Assembly: GCF_006965485.1 (NCBI RefSeq)
Contig: NZ_CP041360.1
Location: forward strand, 4,630,501-4,694,500
Reading direction: 5' to 3'
Length of the DNA: 64,000 nucleotides
Origin: Spirosoma sp. KCTC 42546
GTDB taxonomy: Bacteria; Bacteroidota; Bacteroidia; Cytophagales; Spirosomataceae
Shown: in pieces, positions 1 to 8,217 of the stretch
How positions within the stretch are numbered: position 1 is the first letter of the stretch
Layout: each line of letters opens with the position of its first letter
The notes under the pieces: model-generated
What the model was told of the DNA's origin: nothing
The model's input: the letters and a program-made list of their open reading frames with translations, nothing else
Databases searched by the model: none
Made by a program: the position numbers and the translations under genes

Positions 1-1398
1 ACCATGGAACTGACCAAAGCGTTTCGGTATGTGAATATCCAGTTCGATGGGAGTGTCTCGATGGATGGCGTTTCCATGCTGTACGAGTTTCTGCCCGTTG
101 CCGATCGGGGCAGTTTCCGGTGTTCCGACGAGCAGATCAACAAAATATATGACGTTGCGGCTTATACGCTTCACCTGAATACCCGCGAGTTTTTCATCGA
201 CGGGATCAAACGCGACCGCTGGATATGGTCGGGCGATGCCGCGCAGAGTTACCTGATGAATTACTACCTGCTATTCGACTCGCCTTCGGTAACGCGGACG
301 TTGTTGGCACTACGTGGCAAAGACCCCGTTACGAGCCATATCAATACCATTATGGACTATACTTTTTACTGGTTTATAGGCATTTACGACTACTACCAAT
401 ACACGGGAGACAAAACCTTTATCCAGCAGTTTTACCCACGCATGCAAAGTCTGATGGACTACTGCCTGTCGCGTCGGAATAAAAATGGCCTGCTGGAAGG
501 GCTCGCGGGCGACTGGGTATTTATCGACTGGGCGGATGGGCTGAGCAAGAAAGGCGAGGTCAGTTTTGAGCAGTTGCTGTTTGCCCGAAGTCTGGAAACA
601 ATGGCCCTCTGCGCCAACATTGTGAACGATACCCCCAACGCGACAAAGTACAATCAGTTAGCTACCGACGTAAAGGGGAAGCTCTTCAATGCTTATTGGA
701 ACGAGAGCAAACACGCGCTCGTACACAGCCGGATTGACGGCATGCCTACCGACAACGTAACGCGCTACGCCAACATGTTTGCTATCTTCTTCAATTACCT
801 GGATGAATCTCAAAAACAGGCCGTTAAGCAACATGTTCTACTGAATCCCAACATTCCAAAAATAACCACCCCCTACATGCGTTTCTACGAGCTCGAAGCT
901 CTCTGCGCCCTCGGTGAGCAAACGTATGTGACCAAAGAAATCAAGGATTACTGGGGCGGCATGCTTAATCTGGGAGCGACTTCCTTCTGGGAAGAATACA
1001 ATCCCTCGAAAAAGGGCGCTGAACACTATGCGATGTACGGCCGCGACTTCGGGAAAAGCCTTTGCCACGCCTGGGGCGCCAGCCCCATTTATCTATTGGG
1101 CAAATACTACCTGGGCGTAAAACCAACCTCCCCCGCCTACGCGACCTATTTAATTGAGCCCCAGCTCGGTGGTCTACAATGGATTGACGGTAAAGTGCCG
1201 ACTCCAGACGGTGACGTCAGCGTGTATTGCAGTGCTAAAGAAATCAAAGTAACGGGTGCTGCCGGCATTGGGACGCTCCGGTTTAAAAGCAAAACCAAAC
1301 CCGTTTGCAAACAGGGTGACGTGCGGGCGGTGAGTGCCGGGCTGTATGAGCTGATGGTGGAGAAAGGGAAAAGTTACGTGGTGAGTTATCAGCTGTAA
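1..1398 (+). CDS. alpha-L-rhamnosidase (GH78-type), 5' end outside window
   Basis: Cleaves terminal alpha-L-rhamnose from plant glycans, probably in the periplasm. The reading frame is open to the left edge; the first ATG in view is at 4, but the gene almost certainly starts upstream, because GH78 proteins have N-terminal beta-domains that are absent here. What is visible is the (alpha/alpha)6 catalytic barrel and the C-terminal beta-sandwich. The active-site stretch reads DGIKRDRWIWSGDA about 66 residues after the ATG at 4, and FWEEYNP further on probably carries the general base. The common GH78 pattern is R-D-E-R-L-G-W-x-G-D; this protein has R-D-R-W-I-W-S-G-D, so the usual Glu is missing, as in a divergent subgroup. 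It is convergent with the small minus-strand gene at 1404. The family call is firm; exact specificity is not. Confidence 0.85.
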   Translation, partial: TMELTKAFRYVNIQFDGSVSMDGVSMLYEFLPVADRGSFRCSDEQINKIYDVAAYTLHLNTREFFIDGIKRDRWIWSGDAAQSYLMNYYLLFDSPSVTRTLLALRGKDPVTSHINTIMDYTFYWFIGIYDYYQYTGDKTFIQQFYPRMQSLMDYCLSRRNKNGLLEGLAGDWVFIDWADGLSKKGEVSFEQLLFARSLETMALCANIVNDTPNATKYNQLATDVKGKLFNAYWNESKHALVHSRIDGMPTDNVTRYANMFAIFFNYLDESQKQAVKQHVLLNPNIPKITTPYMRFYELEALCALGEQTYVTKEIKDYWGGMLNLGATSFWEEYNPSKKGAEHYAMYGRDFGKSLCHAWGASPIYLLGKYYLGVKPTSPAYATYLIEPQLGGLQWIDGKVPTPDGDVSVYCSAKEIKVTGAAGIGTLRFKSKTKPVCKQGDVRAVSAGLYELMVEKGKSYVVSYQL

Positions 1399-1403
1399 CG
1401 CTA

Positions 1404-1598
1404 TTACTTACTGGCAGCAAGTTTTTGTTGAATACCGTTTACAAATTCAACAGGAACACCCGCAATGTCAGCGATTTGCTCGGCACTCAACGATAGCTTT
1501 GTCAGTAAGTTTTTCACAATCCGTTCTTCTGCTTTCTCGGCTCCCCGTAAGTAGAGAACATCCCTTTCTTCGCTAATATATTTGGCAATACTGTCCAT
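1404..1598 (-). CDS. small protein resembling the C-terminal tail of Rpn/PD-(D/E)XK transposase-like proteins
   Basis: A 64-residue protein from the ATG at 1598; an upstream TTG at 1631 would give 75 residues. The end (ERIVKNLLTKLSLSAEQIADIAG, then VPVEFVNGIQ) resembles the short helical tail found at the C terminus of Rpn-family recombination-promoting nucleases, where a hydrophobic 'sxexIAxxtGlsxexV' pattern is typical. The nuclease domain itself is absent and no remains of it are visible upstream on this strand. It may be a decayed remnant or a free-standing small helical protein. Resemblance is by eye only. Confidence 0.4.
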   Translation of the reverse strand: MDSIAKYISEERDVLYLRGAEKAEERIVKNLLTKLSLSAEQIADIAGVPVEFVNGIQQKLAASK

Positions 1599-1676
1599 AG
1601 TGTCCTTTAATGTCAGTTCTAAGTTACGCAAAGGTCAGTAACATTATATCCAATTTTATGTCCCAGCCCAAAACAG

Positions 1677-2165
1677 ATGAACGGAATCAAAAAACAGAGA
1701 GGACTTAGACGATATTATAAAAGTCTTGCGTCAGAAAATGATCTTGACAAAGCAAAGTGGCTTGACTTTGACAATCCTGAAACTTGGTTTGACAATTGGC
1801 ATTTACACTTTGACTGGAAAGGCTATGGTAACGATAGCTTTAAAAGACGAAGACCACATTTAGATAAGCTGTTTAGGCACTTTGACTTACTCGTTGAAAA
1901 AACTAAAATACTAAAAAAGGGCTTTCAGTTATACGCTATAGTACTCGATTTTGATAGCCACAGCGACGCATTATTTTTACACACACCAAATCCCAATAAC
2001 AGTCAATTCCCGTTCAAAGTCTCAGACCTTCAATTGACAACGACATTGACTAATAAACAACTGAATGACTATATAAATAATTTAGGCGGCTATGAAAAGC
2101 TATATGGGCAAGCTGGCGAAGCCTTCTGCTTATTATACAGAAAACATGCTGGACAATCTTTTTGA
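1677..2165 (+). CDS. hypothetical protein, AT-rich gene
   Basis: A 162-residue soluble protein without signal peptide or membrane segment. It is rich in aromatic and charged residues (for example WLDFDNPETWFDNWHLHFDW near residues 28-47) and I do not recognise the family. The gene is clearly more AT-rich than the neighbouring glycosidase genes, which suggests recent acquisition. The 3' end is uncertain: from about 2092 a second frame (+1) stays open to 2247 and encodes a plausible sequence, so the true C terminus may lie there through a frameshift, or the two frames may overlap. Confidence 0.55.
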   Translation: MNGIKKQRGLRRYYKSLASENDLDKAKWLDFDNPETWFDNWHLHFDWKGYGNDSFKRRRPHLDKLFRHFDLLVEKTKILKKGFQLYAIVLDFDSHSDALFLHTPNPNNSQFPFKVSDLQLTTTLTNKQLNDYINNLGGYEKLYGQAGEAFCLLYRKHAGQSF

Positions 2166-2243
2166 AGAAAAACCGGCTATATACGAATTTTATATCAGGC
2201 AGTTTGGCACGAAAATTACAAAGCCCATACCAGCCCTACCCTC

Positions 2244-2450
2244 CTAATACCTCCACTTACCAAAATAATTCTGTAGTAAACGACCGGCAAACGCAAAGAG
2301 TACTCCACTCAGGATTGAAGCAAGCACGACTATTCCCGGAGCGAGTTCGTCCTCAGGGGAGGTATGATCAAGGACGATTAGTTTAAACAGGAAGAGAAAG
2401 CCTGTTAGACCTACGACAAAACCAATCAGTATACCTGCTTTGCTTTTCAT
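2244..2450 (-). CDS. small two-helix membrane protein
   Basis: A 68-residue protein with two hydrophobic segments (about residues 5-26 and 38-60) separated by a short acidic loop (TSPEDE). It starts at an ATG 24 bases after the stop of the 96-residue membrane protein gene on the same strand, so the two are probably co-transcribed. I cannot assign a function. Proteins of this kind are common unannotated inner-membrane proteins in Bacteroidota. Confidence 0.6.
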   Translation of the reverse strand: MKSKAGILIGFVVGLTGFLFLFKLIVLDHTSPEDELAPGIVVLASILSGVLFAFAGRLLQNYFGKWRY

Positions 2451-2474
2451 AGATGTTAACGTTTATGTTTTAAC

Positions 2475-2765
2475 CTAACTTCCGGCAATTGGAGACCCGA
2501 AAATACCGACCGCCAGTTCTATCCAGATAAGGAGCAGGGCTACCAGAATAACTGCACACAGCGCGATGCGGTGCTTCGCGGTGGTTACTGTTCTCAAAAC
2601 AAGCTCAATCAGGAGACCCGTGCCAAATAGCAGGACACCCGCAACGACAAAATCAGATAGTGTCCAGTTCACTTCATTCGTGAACTGCATCGCGATGAAT
2701 GGAATGAGCAAAAGCGTTGCTATTGCTAACAAAATACCCGTAAGGCGTTGGTTCTTAATAGCCAT
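2475..2765 (-). CDS. small three-helix membrane protein
   Basis: A 96-residue protein with three predicted membrane segments (about residues 8-26, 35-57 and 66-90). It lies upstream of the 68-residue membrane protein and is probably in the same short operon. The sequence resembles small uncharacterised Bacteroidota membrane proteins with an N-terminal N-Q-R-L-T-G-I-L-L-A motif and a helix ending in I-E-L. Function unknown. Confidence 0.65.
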   Translation of the reverse strand: MAIKNQRLTGILLAIATLLLIPFIAMQFTNEVNWTLSDFVVAGVLLFGTGLLIELVLRTVTTAKHRIALCAVILVALLLIWIELAVGIFGSPIAGS

Positions 2766-2858
2766 GTCTGTTCTGTTTTATAGTATGCGAGCAAAATTAC
2801 CAAAGAACTTTGTATTTCAAAGTGAATGAGCAAAAAAACTCAAAACTTTAGACTTCCT

Positions 2859-2901
2859 CTGCATTCTTTGCGCTTACCCTTGCGCCCTTTGCGGTTAAAA
2901 A
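2859..2901. repeat. solo half of a 'CGCAAAGGGCGCAAAGG' inverted repeat
   Basis: The strand shown reads CTTTGCGC...CCTTGCGCCCTTTGCGGTTAAAA. It matches one arm of the complete inverted repeat at 15958-16059. No partner arm is present nearby, so this is a solo or decayed half-element. It lies about 90 bases upstream of the GH127 start. Confidence 0.7.
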
Positions 2902-2962
2902 CAATGCTAACATCCTACAATCACCGGCGAAAATAGCATAGTTCAAAGGGGATTATTCCTAT

Positions 2963-2970
2963 TAATTTTG
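2963..2970 (+). promoter_or_regulatory. possible -7 promoter element (TAATTTTG)
   Basis: Matches the Bacteroidota primary sigma -7 consensus TAnnTTTG, 22 bases upstream of the GH127 start codon in an AT-rich stretch. A clear TTTG element at -33 is not visible, so the call is tentative. Confidence 0.3.
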
Positions 2971-2992
2971 ATTTTTATGCTATTCACTTATC

Positions 2993-5029
2993 ATGCCTCT
3001 TAGCCATATCCGAATTCGATACCCATTGCTGGCTTTTGCTCTTACCGCGCTTACAACAGCCTGGGGGCAAACAAACGCGCTGGTCAATACGTCGCAGAGC
3101 AAGTTTGCGAAGCTGGAAAGTACGGATCTGAACGCGGTGAAATGGACAACCGGATTCTGGGCAGATCGCTTTGCCGTTTGCCGGGATTCGATGGTGCCGC
3201 ACTTGTGGAATACGTATACCGATGCCAACATCAGCCATGCGTTTCGGAATTTCGAGATAGCGGCTGGTCTGGAAACGGGCAATTTCAAAGGGCCTTCTTT
3301 TCACGATGGCGATTTCTACAAAACGCTGGAATCGGTGGCGAGTATGTACGCGCTTACCAAAGATAAAAAGCTGGACGCCCTGATGGACAAAGCCATTGCG
3401 GTCATCGGCAAAGCGCAGGCACCCGATGGCTACGTCTATACCAAAGCCATTATCCAGCAGAAGAAAACGGGCGAAACCAAGATGTTCGATGATAAGCTCA
3501 GTTTTGAGGCTTATAATTTCGGACACCTGATGACGGCCGCTTGCGTGCATTACCGGGCAACGGGCAAAACCTCCCTCCTGAACATCGCGAAAAAAGCCAC
3601 CGATTTTCTGATCGGCTTTTATACCAATGCCAGTCCCGAGCAGGCCCGTAATGCCATCTGTCCGTCGCATTACATGGGCATCACCGAAATGTACCGCACC
3701 ACCCGCGATCCGAAATACCTGGCCTTAGCGCAAAAGCTAATCGACATTCGGGGACTTTCAGAAGGAACCGATGACAACTCCGACCGGGTGCCGTTTCGGA
3801 AGATGAAAAAGGTAATCGGCCATGCTGTGCGGGCGAATTACCTGTTTGCCGGAGCCGCTGATGTGTTTGCCGAAACCGGCGATAGTACGCTACTTTCCAC
3901 GCTGGACTTACTGTGGGACGATGTCGTCAATCATAAAATGTACGTTACCGGCGGTTGTGGTGCGCTCTACGATGGTGTCTCGCCCGAAGGAACCGCCTAT
4001 AAACCCGATACGGTGCAGAAAATCCATCAGGCGTACGGCAAAGCGTATCAGTTACCGAATCATTCGGCCCACAACGAGACTTGTGCCAACATCGGCAACC
4101 TGCTCTGGAATTACCGGATGCTGCAAATCACGGGCGACGCCAAGTATGCCGACGTGATGGAATTGGCCCTGTACAATAGTATTCTGTCGGGGATCAGTCT
4201 GGATGGCAACAAGTTTTTCTACACCAATCCATTGAGTGCGTCGGATGATTATCCGTACCAGATGCGCTGGATGGGTGGCCGTCAGAATTACATTCGCTTA
4301 TCAAACTGCTGCCCACCCAATACCGTCCGCACGATTTCGGAAGTGAGCAACTACGCCTACAGCATTTCAGATAAAGGACTGTGGCTGAATCTATTCGGTA
4401 GCAATCAGTTGAACACCACACTCAAAGATGGGTCGGCTATTCGACTGATCCAAACGACAAACTACCCCTGGGATGGCGCGATTAGTCTTCAACTGGAGCA
4501 AGCTCCCGCCAAGCCCTTTTCGGTCTTTGTCCGGATTCCCGGCTGGTGTCAGGGGGCAACGATCACCATAAACGGAAAGCCAGTAACGAGCCGTCTTCAG
4601 GCAGGCACCTACGCCGAACTCAACCGAACCTGGGCTGCTGGTGATAAAGTAGCGATCAATCTGCCGATGCCGGTTAAACTCATCGAAGCGAATCCATTGG
4701 TGGAAGAAAACCGTAATCAGGTAGCCGTCAAACGCGGTCCAATTGTGTATTGTGTAGAATCGGTAGACAATCAAACGACGAAACTGAACAACATCGCCTT
4801 ATCAGCCAAAGTCAATCTTAAACCAACCCTCGTCAAGATCGATAACAGCGATGTGATGGCCTTGGAAGGCGACGCCAAGCTGATTAACGAAGGCAACTGG
4901 ACGAATCAATTGTACCGTGAGGTATCCGACAAAGCACCCCAACCAACGCCCATTCGATTGATTCCGTACTACGCCTGGGCCAACCGCGGTCATTCCGAAA
5001 TGGAAGTCTGGATTCCGCTGATTCGGTGA
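2993..5029 (+). CDS. GH127 beta-L-arabinofuranosidase (DUF1680 family)
   Basis: A secreted 678-residue enzyme of the DUF1680/GH127 family, which releases beta-L-arabinofuranose from arabino-oligosaccharides and pectic or glycoprotein side chains. A signal peptide is visible at residues 1-25 (hydrophobic core then AWGQ). The (alpha/alpha)6 barrel follows. Catalytic and zinc residues known from HypBA1 (a Glu-x-Cys and a Cys-Cys pair) have clear counterparts: E362 and C364 in NETCAN, and C439-C440 in SNCCPPN. The C-terminal beta-sandwich ends near the stop. GH127 nucleophilic cysteine chemistry is established for the family; the substrate here is inferred. It fits with the upstream rhamnosidase and downstream uronidase-like gene. 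Confidence 0.9.
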   Translation: MPLSHIRIRYPLLAFALTALTTAWGQTNALVNTSQSKFAKLESTDLNAVKWTTGFWADRFAVCRDSMVPHLWNTYTDANISHAFRNFEIAAGLETGNFKGPSFHDGDFYKTLESVASMYALTKDKKLDALMDKAIAVIGKAQAPDGYVYTKAIIQQKKTGETKMFDDKLSFEAYNFGHLMTAACVHYRATGKTSLLNIAKKATDFLIGFYTNASPEQARNAICPSHYMGITEMYRTTRDPKYLALAQKLIDIRGLSEGTDDNSDRVPFRKMKKVIGHAVRANYLFAGAADVFAETGDSTLLSTLDLLWDDVVNHKMYVTGGCGALYDGVSPEGTAYKPDTVQKIHQAYGKAYQLPNHSAHNETCANIGNLLWNYRMLQITGDAKYADVMELALYNSILSGISLDGNKFFYTNPLSASDDYPYQMRWMGGRQNYIRLSNCCPPNTVRTISEVSNYAYSISDKGLWLNLFGSNQLNTTLKDGSAIRLIQTTNYPWDGAISLQLEQAPAKPFSVFVRIPGWCQGATITINGKPVTSRLQAGTYAELNRTWAAGDKVAINLPMPVKLIEANPLVEENRNQVAVKRGPIVYCVESVDNQTTKLNNIALSAKVNLKPTLVKIDNSDVMALEGDAKLINEGNWTNQLYREVSDKAPQPTPIRLIPYYAWANRGHSEMEVWIPLIR

Positions 5030-5041
5030 AATACTTGATCC

Positions 5042-5143
5042 GTTTGTCTTTTTTTGTCATTCCGACGCAGGAGGAATCTCAAGCCTACTAATCAGTCAAG
5101 CTTGAGATTCCTCCTGACGTCGGAATGACAAAAAAAGACAAAC
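5042..5143. repeat. inverted repeat, family A (TGTCATTCCGACG...GAGGAATCTCAAGC)
   Basis: Two arms of about 43 bases (5042-5084 and 5100-5143) are reverse complements apart from a single-base indel, with a loop of about 15 bases. The same sequence family recurs at 30412-30498, in degenerate form at 25931-26010, and as a half at 58131-58167. Confidence 0.9.
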
Positions 5144-5170
5144 CCAATTGCCGGTAGTCTAAGACTACTC

Positions 5171-5297
5171 CCGTTCTCGCTTGGCTTTGCCGAGTGAGGA
5201 CTATTTTTTAACGGCCTCTGGCCGGTGAATTACATCAAAAACGGACCAGAGGCCCTTGAAATAATAGCCCTCACTCGGCAAAGCCAAGCGAGAACGG
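5171..5297. repeat. inverted repeat, family B (CGTTCTCGCTTGGC...)
   Basis: Outer arms CCGTTCTCGCTTGGCTTTGC / GCAAAGCCAAGCGAGAACGG continue inward through GCCGAGTGAGG. A second, inner inverted module is built on GGCCTCTGGCC / CCAGAGGCC. The element ends 25 bases before the next start codon. Relatives lie at 10321, 26013 and 46010, and the inner module also occurs at 24406-24524. Confidence 0.9.
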
Positions 5298-5322
5298 TGA
5301 ACGGCGTGACCAACTTCCCAAC

Positions 5323-8082
5323 ATGAGCCACTATAAACTCCTCTACTTCATCTTATTCATTTTCTCCGTTCAGCCATCAGCCGCGCAGGGGAAAAAGAAT
5401 CCAGCCGTTACCATCGTCGTTCCGATAGCGACCCATACCCGAATTACCTTCGGAGCGGAGAAACTGAAACAGGCGTTAACAAAGGCGGGTTATCAAACAA
5501 CGATAACACAGAATATAAAGGCACGAGACAAGCAGCAGATTGTGATTGGATTATGGACAGATAATACGATCAAACAGGTGGCTTCAATTTATGCGCTTAC
5601 CATCCCTACCGATACGATCAAAGAAGGCTTTATGATCCGAAAAGATGGATCAAAACCGTTTCTCCTTGCCGGAACTGATCCATCTGGCGCGTTGTACGGC
5701 TGCCTGGAGCTGGCTACTCAGATCACCGAAACAGGCAAGCTTCCTGAACAAATCAGTCTGACTGATAAGCCCGAAATGGTGCTTCGGGGGACGTGTGTGG
5801 GTGTCCAGAAGCCTACGTATTTGCCCGGCCGGGATGTGTACGAGTACCCCTATACGCCCGAAACGTTTCCGTGGCTATATGACAAAGCGCTCTGGATTCG
5901 GTATCTGGATATGATGGTCGAAAATCGCTACAACTCGCTGTATTTGTGGAATGGGCATCCCTTTGCGTCGCTGGTTCGGCTGAAAGACTATCCCTATGCG
6001 GTTGAAGTGGACGATGCAACCTTCAAAAAGAACGAGGACATGTTCCGTTTTTTGACCGAAGAAGCCGACAAACGGGGCATCTGGGTCATTCAGATGTTCT
6101 ACAATATCATCGTCTCGAAACCCTTTGCCGAACACCACCACATCAAAACCCAGGATCGAAACCGTCCGATCATTCCCCTCATCGCCGATTATACCCGCAA
6201 GTCAATTGCTGCCTTTGTTGAAAAATACCCCAATGTGGGGCTGCTCATTGCATTGGGCGAAGCCATGGAAGGCGTTGGGCAGGACGATGTGGACTGGTTT
6301 ACGAAAACGATTATTCCGGGTGTAAAGGATGGATTGAAAGCTCTCGGCAAAACCACCGAACCGCCCATTGTACTCCGCGCCCACGACACCGATGCGCCCC
6401 GTGTCATGAAAGCCGCGTTGCCCTTATACAAGAATCTGTACACCGAAGCCAAATTCAACGGCGAAGCCCTGACCACCTATACGCCACGCGGCAAATGGGC
6501 CGAACTTCACCGGACATTGAGCAATATCGGTACGGTTCAAATTGAAAATGTGCACATCCTGGCGAATCTGGAACCGTTTCGCTACGGTTCCTCCGATTTT
6601 ATTCAGAAGTCGGTGCAGGCGATGCATAGTGTGTACGGTGCCAACGGCTTGCATCTGTATCCGCAGGCGTCGTACTGGGATTGGCCGTACACGGCCGACA
6701 AAACAACCCCTCGCCTGCTCCAGCTCGACCGTGACTGGATCTGGTACAAAACCTGGGGGCGCTATGCCTGGAAATCAGGCCGAAACCGCCCGGCCGAGGT
6801 TACCTATTGGGGCAATCAACTGGCCGAGAAATACGGCTTACCGCTCGACAAAGGCAAAGACGTACTGGAAGCCTACGAACAAACGGGCGAGATTTCGCCG
6901 AAACTACTACGTCGATACGGCATCACCGATGGCAACCGCCAGACGTTGACGTTAGGCATGTTGATGACCCAGCTTATCAATCCGTTTCGCTACGGACTAC
7001 TTACATTACTCTATGAATCAGAAGCTCCTGAAGGTGAGATGATTATCGACTACGCCGAGAAGGATTGGAAACACGAAAAACACATTGGCGAAACGCCCGT
7101 TCAGATAGCTGATGAGGTTATCGAGCATGGTAAAAAAGCTGTAGAAGCCATCGACAAAGCGGCTGGTGCAGTCACCAAAGACAAAGCCGAGTTTGACCGC
7201 CTGAAGAACGATGTCTATTGCCAAAACGCCATGGCGAATTTCTACGCTCAGAAAGCACGTGCGGCATTGTCCATTCTTCGATACAAGTATTCCAATGACG
7301 TTCGCGACCTCGACAAGGCACTGCCGCTATTGGAAAGCAGCGTCAATCACTACGCTGATTTAGTGAAGCTAACGAAAGACACTTATCTGTATGCCAACAG
7401 CATGCAGACGAAACAACGCAAAATTCCCATGCGGGGCGTCGATGCTACGTACATAACCTGGGAAGAAATGCTGCCGGTTTATCAGAAAGAGTTGGCCCAT
7501 TTCAAACATTCCATTGATTCGCTGAAATCAACCAACAAAGCAGTCGTCAAAGCGCCCATTCTACTAAAACCAGTAACGGTTACGATACAAAGCCCTCAGG
7601 TTGAGACCTATTCCCTAGAAAAAGGCCAGCGCGTATTTACCGATACCGCTGCTACTATCAGTGGCTTTGCGCCAGAACTAAAGAACCTGAAAGGCCTTAA
7701 ATTAGCCAAAGCGAAAATGCAATCGGAGCGAACCAGCCTGACCTTTACAGCCACAGAACCCGTGAAGCTTTTGGTAGGCTTTTTCAACGAAAAGAATCCC
7801 AACTACCTGCCAACGCCTGAACTCGAAACCGATGCCAGCGCCAATGATTACGGCCAATCGGAAATCAAGATCTCGAACGCGATTCTGGTCGATGGGCTCC
7901 CCCCCGTGAACGTTCACGCCTATTCCTTCAAAGCGGGTAAACACACCCTGAACCTGGGCAAAGGTGCTTGTTTACTACTGGGTTTTATGGACGGCAATCA
8001 GGAGATTCCAATTTTCGATGCGGCCGGGGTCGCGCCCGACCTTGCGGGGAATAAGAAGAACATCGATTGGCTATTTGAATAG
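5323..8082 (+). CDS. secreted uronidase-like glycoside hydrolase (GH67/alpha-galacturonidase-like), 919 aa
   Basis: A large exported enzyme. The signal peptide is at residues 1-21 (ending PSAAQG). Residues about 25-145 look like the small alpha/beta N-terminal domain seen in GH67, GH20 and GH115 enzymes (VVIG-type strand, then a 'FLLAGTDPSGALYGCLELA' style segment). A TIM-barrel-like region follows (NRYNSLYLWNGHPF, then IALGEAMEGVGQDD), then a helical region and a C-terminal beta-domain. This arrangement resembles proteins annotated as alpha-glucuronidase or alpha-D-galacturonidase, which would suit pectin backbone or uronic-acid side-chain attack. The exact family is not certain and I see no decisive catalytic signature. 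Confidence 0.6.
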   Translation: MSHYKLLYFILFIFSVQPSAAQGKKNPAVTIVVPIATHTRITFGAEKLKQALTKAGYQTTITQNIKARDKQQIVIGLWTDNTIKQVASIYALTIPTDTIKEGFMIRKDGSKPFLLAGTDPSGALYGCLELATQITETGKLPEQISLTDKPEMVLRGTCVGVQKPTYLPGRDVYEYPYTPETFPWLYDKALWIRYLDMMVENRYNSLYLWNGHPFASLVRLKDYPYAVEVDDATFKKNEDMFRFLTEEADKRGIWVIQMFYNIIVSKPFAEHHHIKTQDRNRPIIPLIADYTRKSIAAFVEKYPNVGLLIALGEAMEGVGQDDVDWFTKTIIPGVKDGLKALGKTTEPPIVLRAHDTDAPRVMKAALPLYKNLYTEAKFNGEALTTYTPRGKWAELHRTLSNIGTVQIENVHILANLEPFRYGSSDFIQKSVQAMHSVYGANGLHLYPQASYWDWPYTADKTTPRLLQLDRDWIWYKTWGRYAWKSGRNRPAEVTYWGNQLAEKYGLPLDKGKDVLEAYEQTGEISPKLLRRYGITDGNRQTLTLGMLMTQLINPFRYGLLTLLYESEAPEGEMIIDYAEKDWKHEKHIGETPVQIADEVIEHGKKAVEAIDKAAGAVTKDKAEFDRLKNDVYCQNAMANFYAQKARAALSILRYKYSNDVRDLDKALPLLESSVNHYADLVKLTKDTYLYANSMQTKQRKIPMRGVDATYITWEEMLPVYQKELAHFKHSIDSLKSTNKAVVKAPILLKPVTVTIQSPQVETYSLEKGQRVFTDTAATISGFAPELKNLKGLKLAKAKMQSERTSLTFTATEPVKLLVGFFNEKNPNYLPTPELETDASANDYGQSEIKISNAILVDGLPPVNVHAYSFKAGKHTLNLGKGACLLLGFMDGNQEIPIFDAAGVAPDLAGNKKNIDWLFE

Positions 8083-8091
8083 GCCTTTTTT

Positions 8092-8123
8092 TGTGGCGTC
8101 GGTTATTAGTAACCGACGCCACA
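8092..8123. repeat. perfect 14-bp hairpin after the uronidase-like gene
   Basis: TGTGGCGTCGGTTA, a loop of four bases, then TAACCGACGCCACA. It begins nine bases after the stop codon at 8082. It could act as a factor-independent transcription stop, but the T-run lies before the stem, not after it. Confidence 0.7.
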
Positions 8124-8217
8124 TCAAACCGTTTCCCTGTTCAAGTAAACACCCTTTATGCGTGTTACGTTTTGGTTGTTACCTTGCGCCTTATTTGCAA
8201 CAGGGTAAATCCAACGT

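Noticed and set aside
2162..2386. 74-residue plus-strand frame
   Set aside because: It runs antisense through the small membrane protein gene at 2244-2450 and has no plausible protein character.
5042..5297. insertion sequence or MITE with target duplication
   Set aside because: No transposase and no clear flanking target-site duplication were visible, so only inverted repeats are claimed.
8092..8123. intrinsic terminator on the plus strand
   Set aside because: The stem is perfect, but the T-run lies before the stem instead of after it, so I list it as a repeat only.
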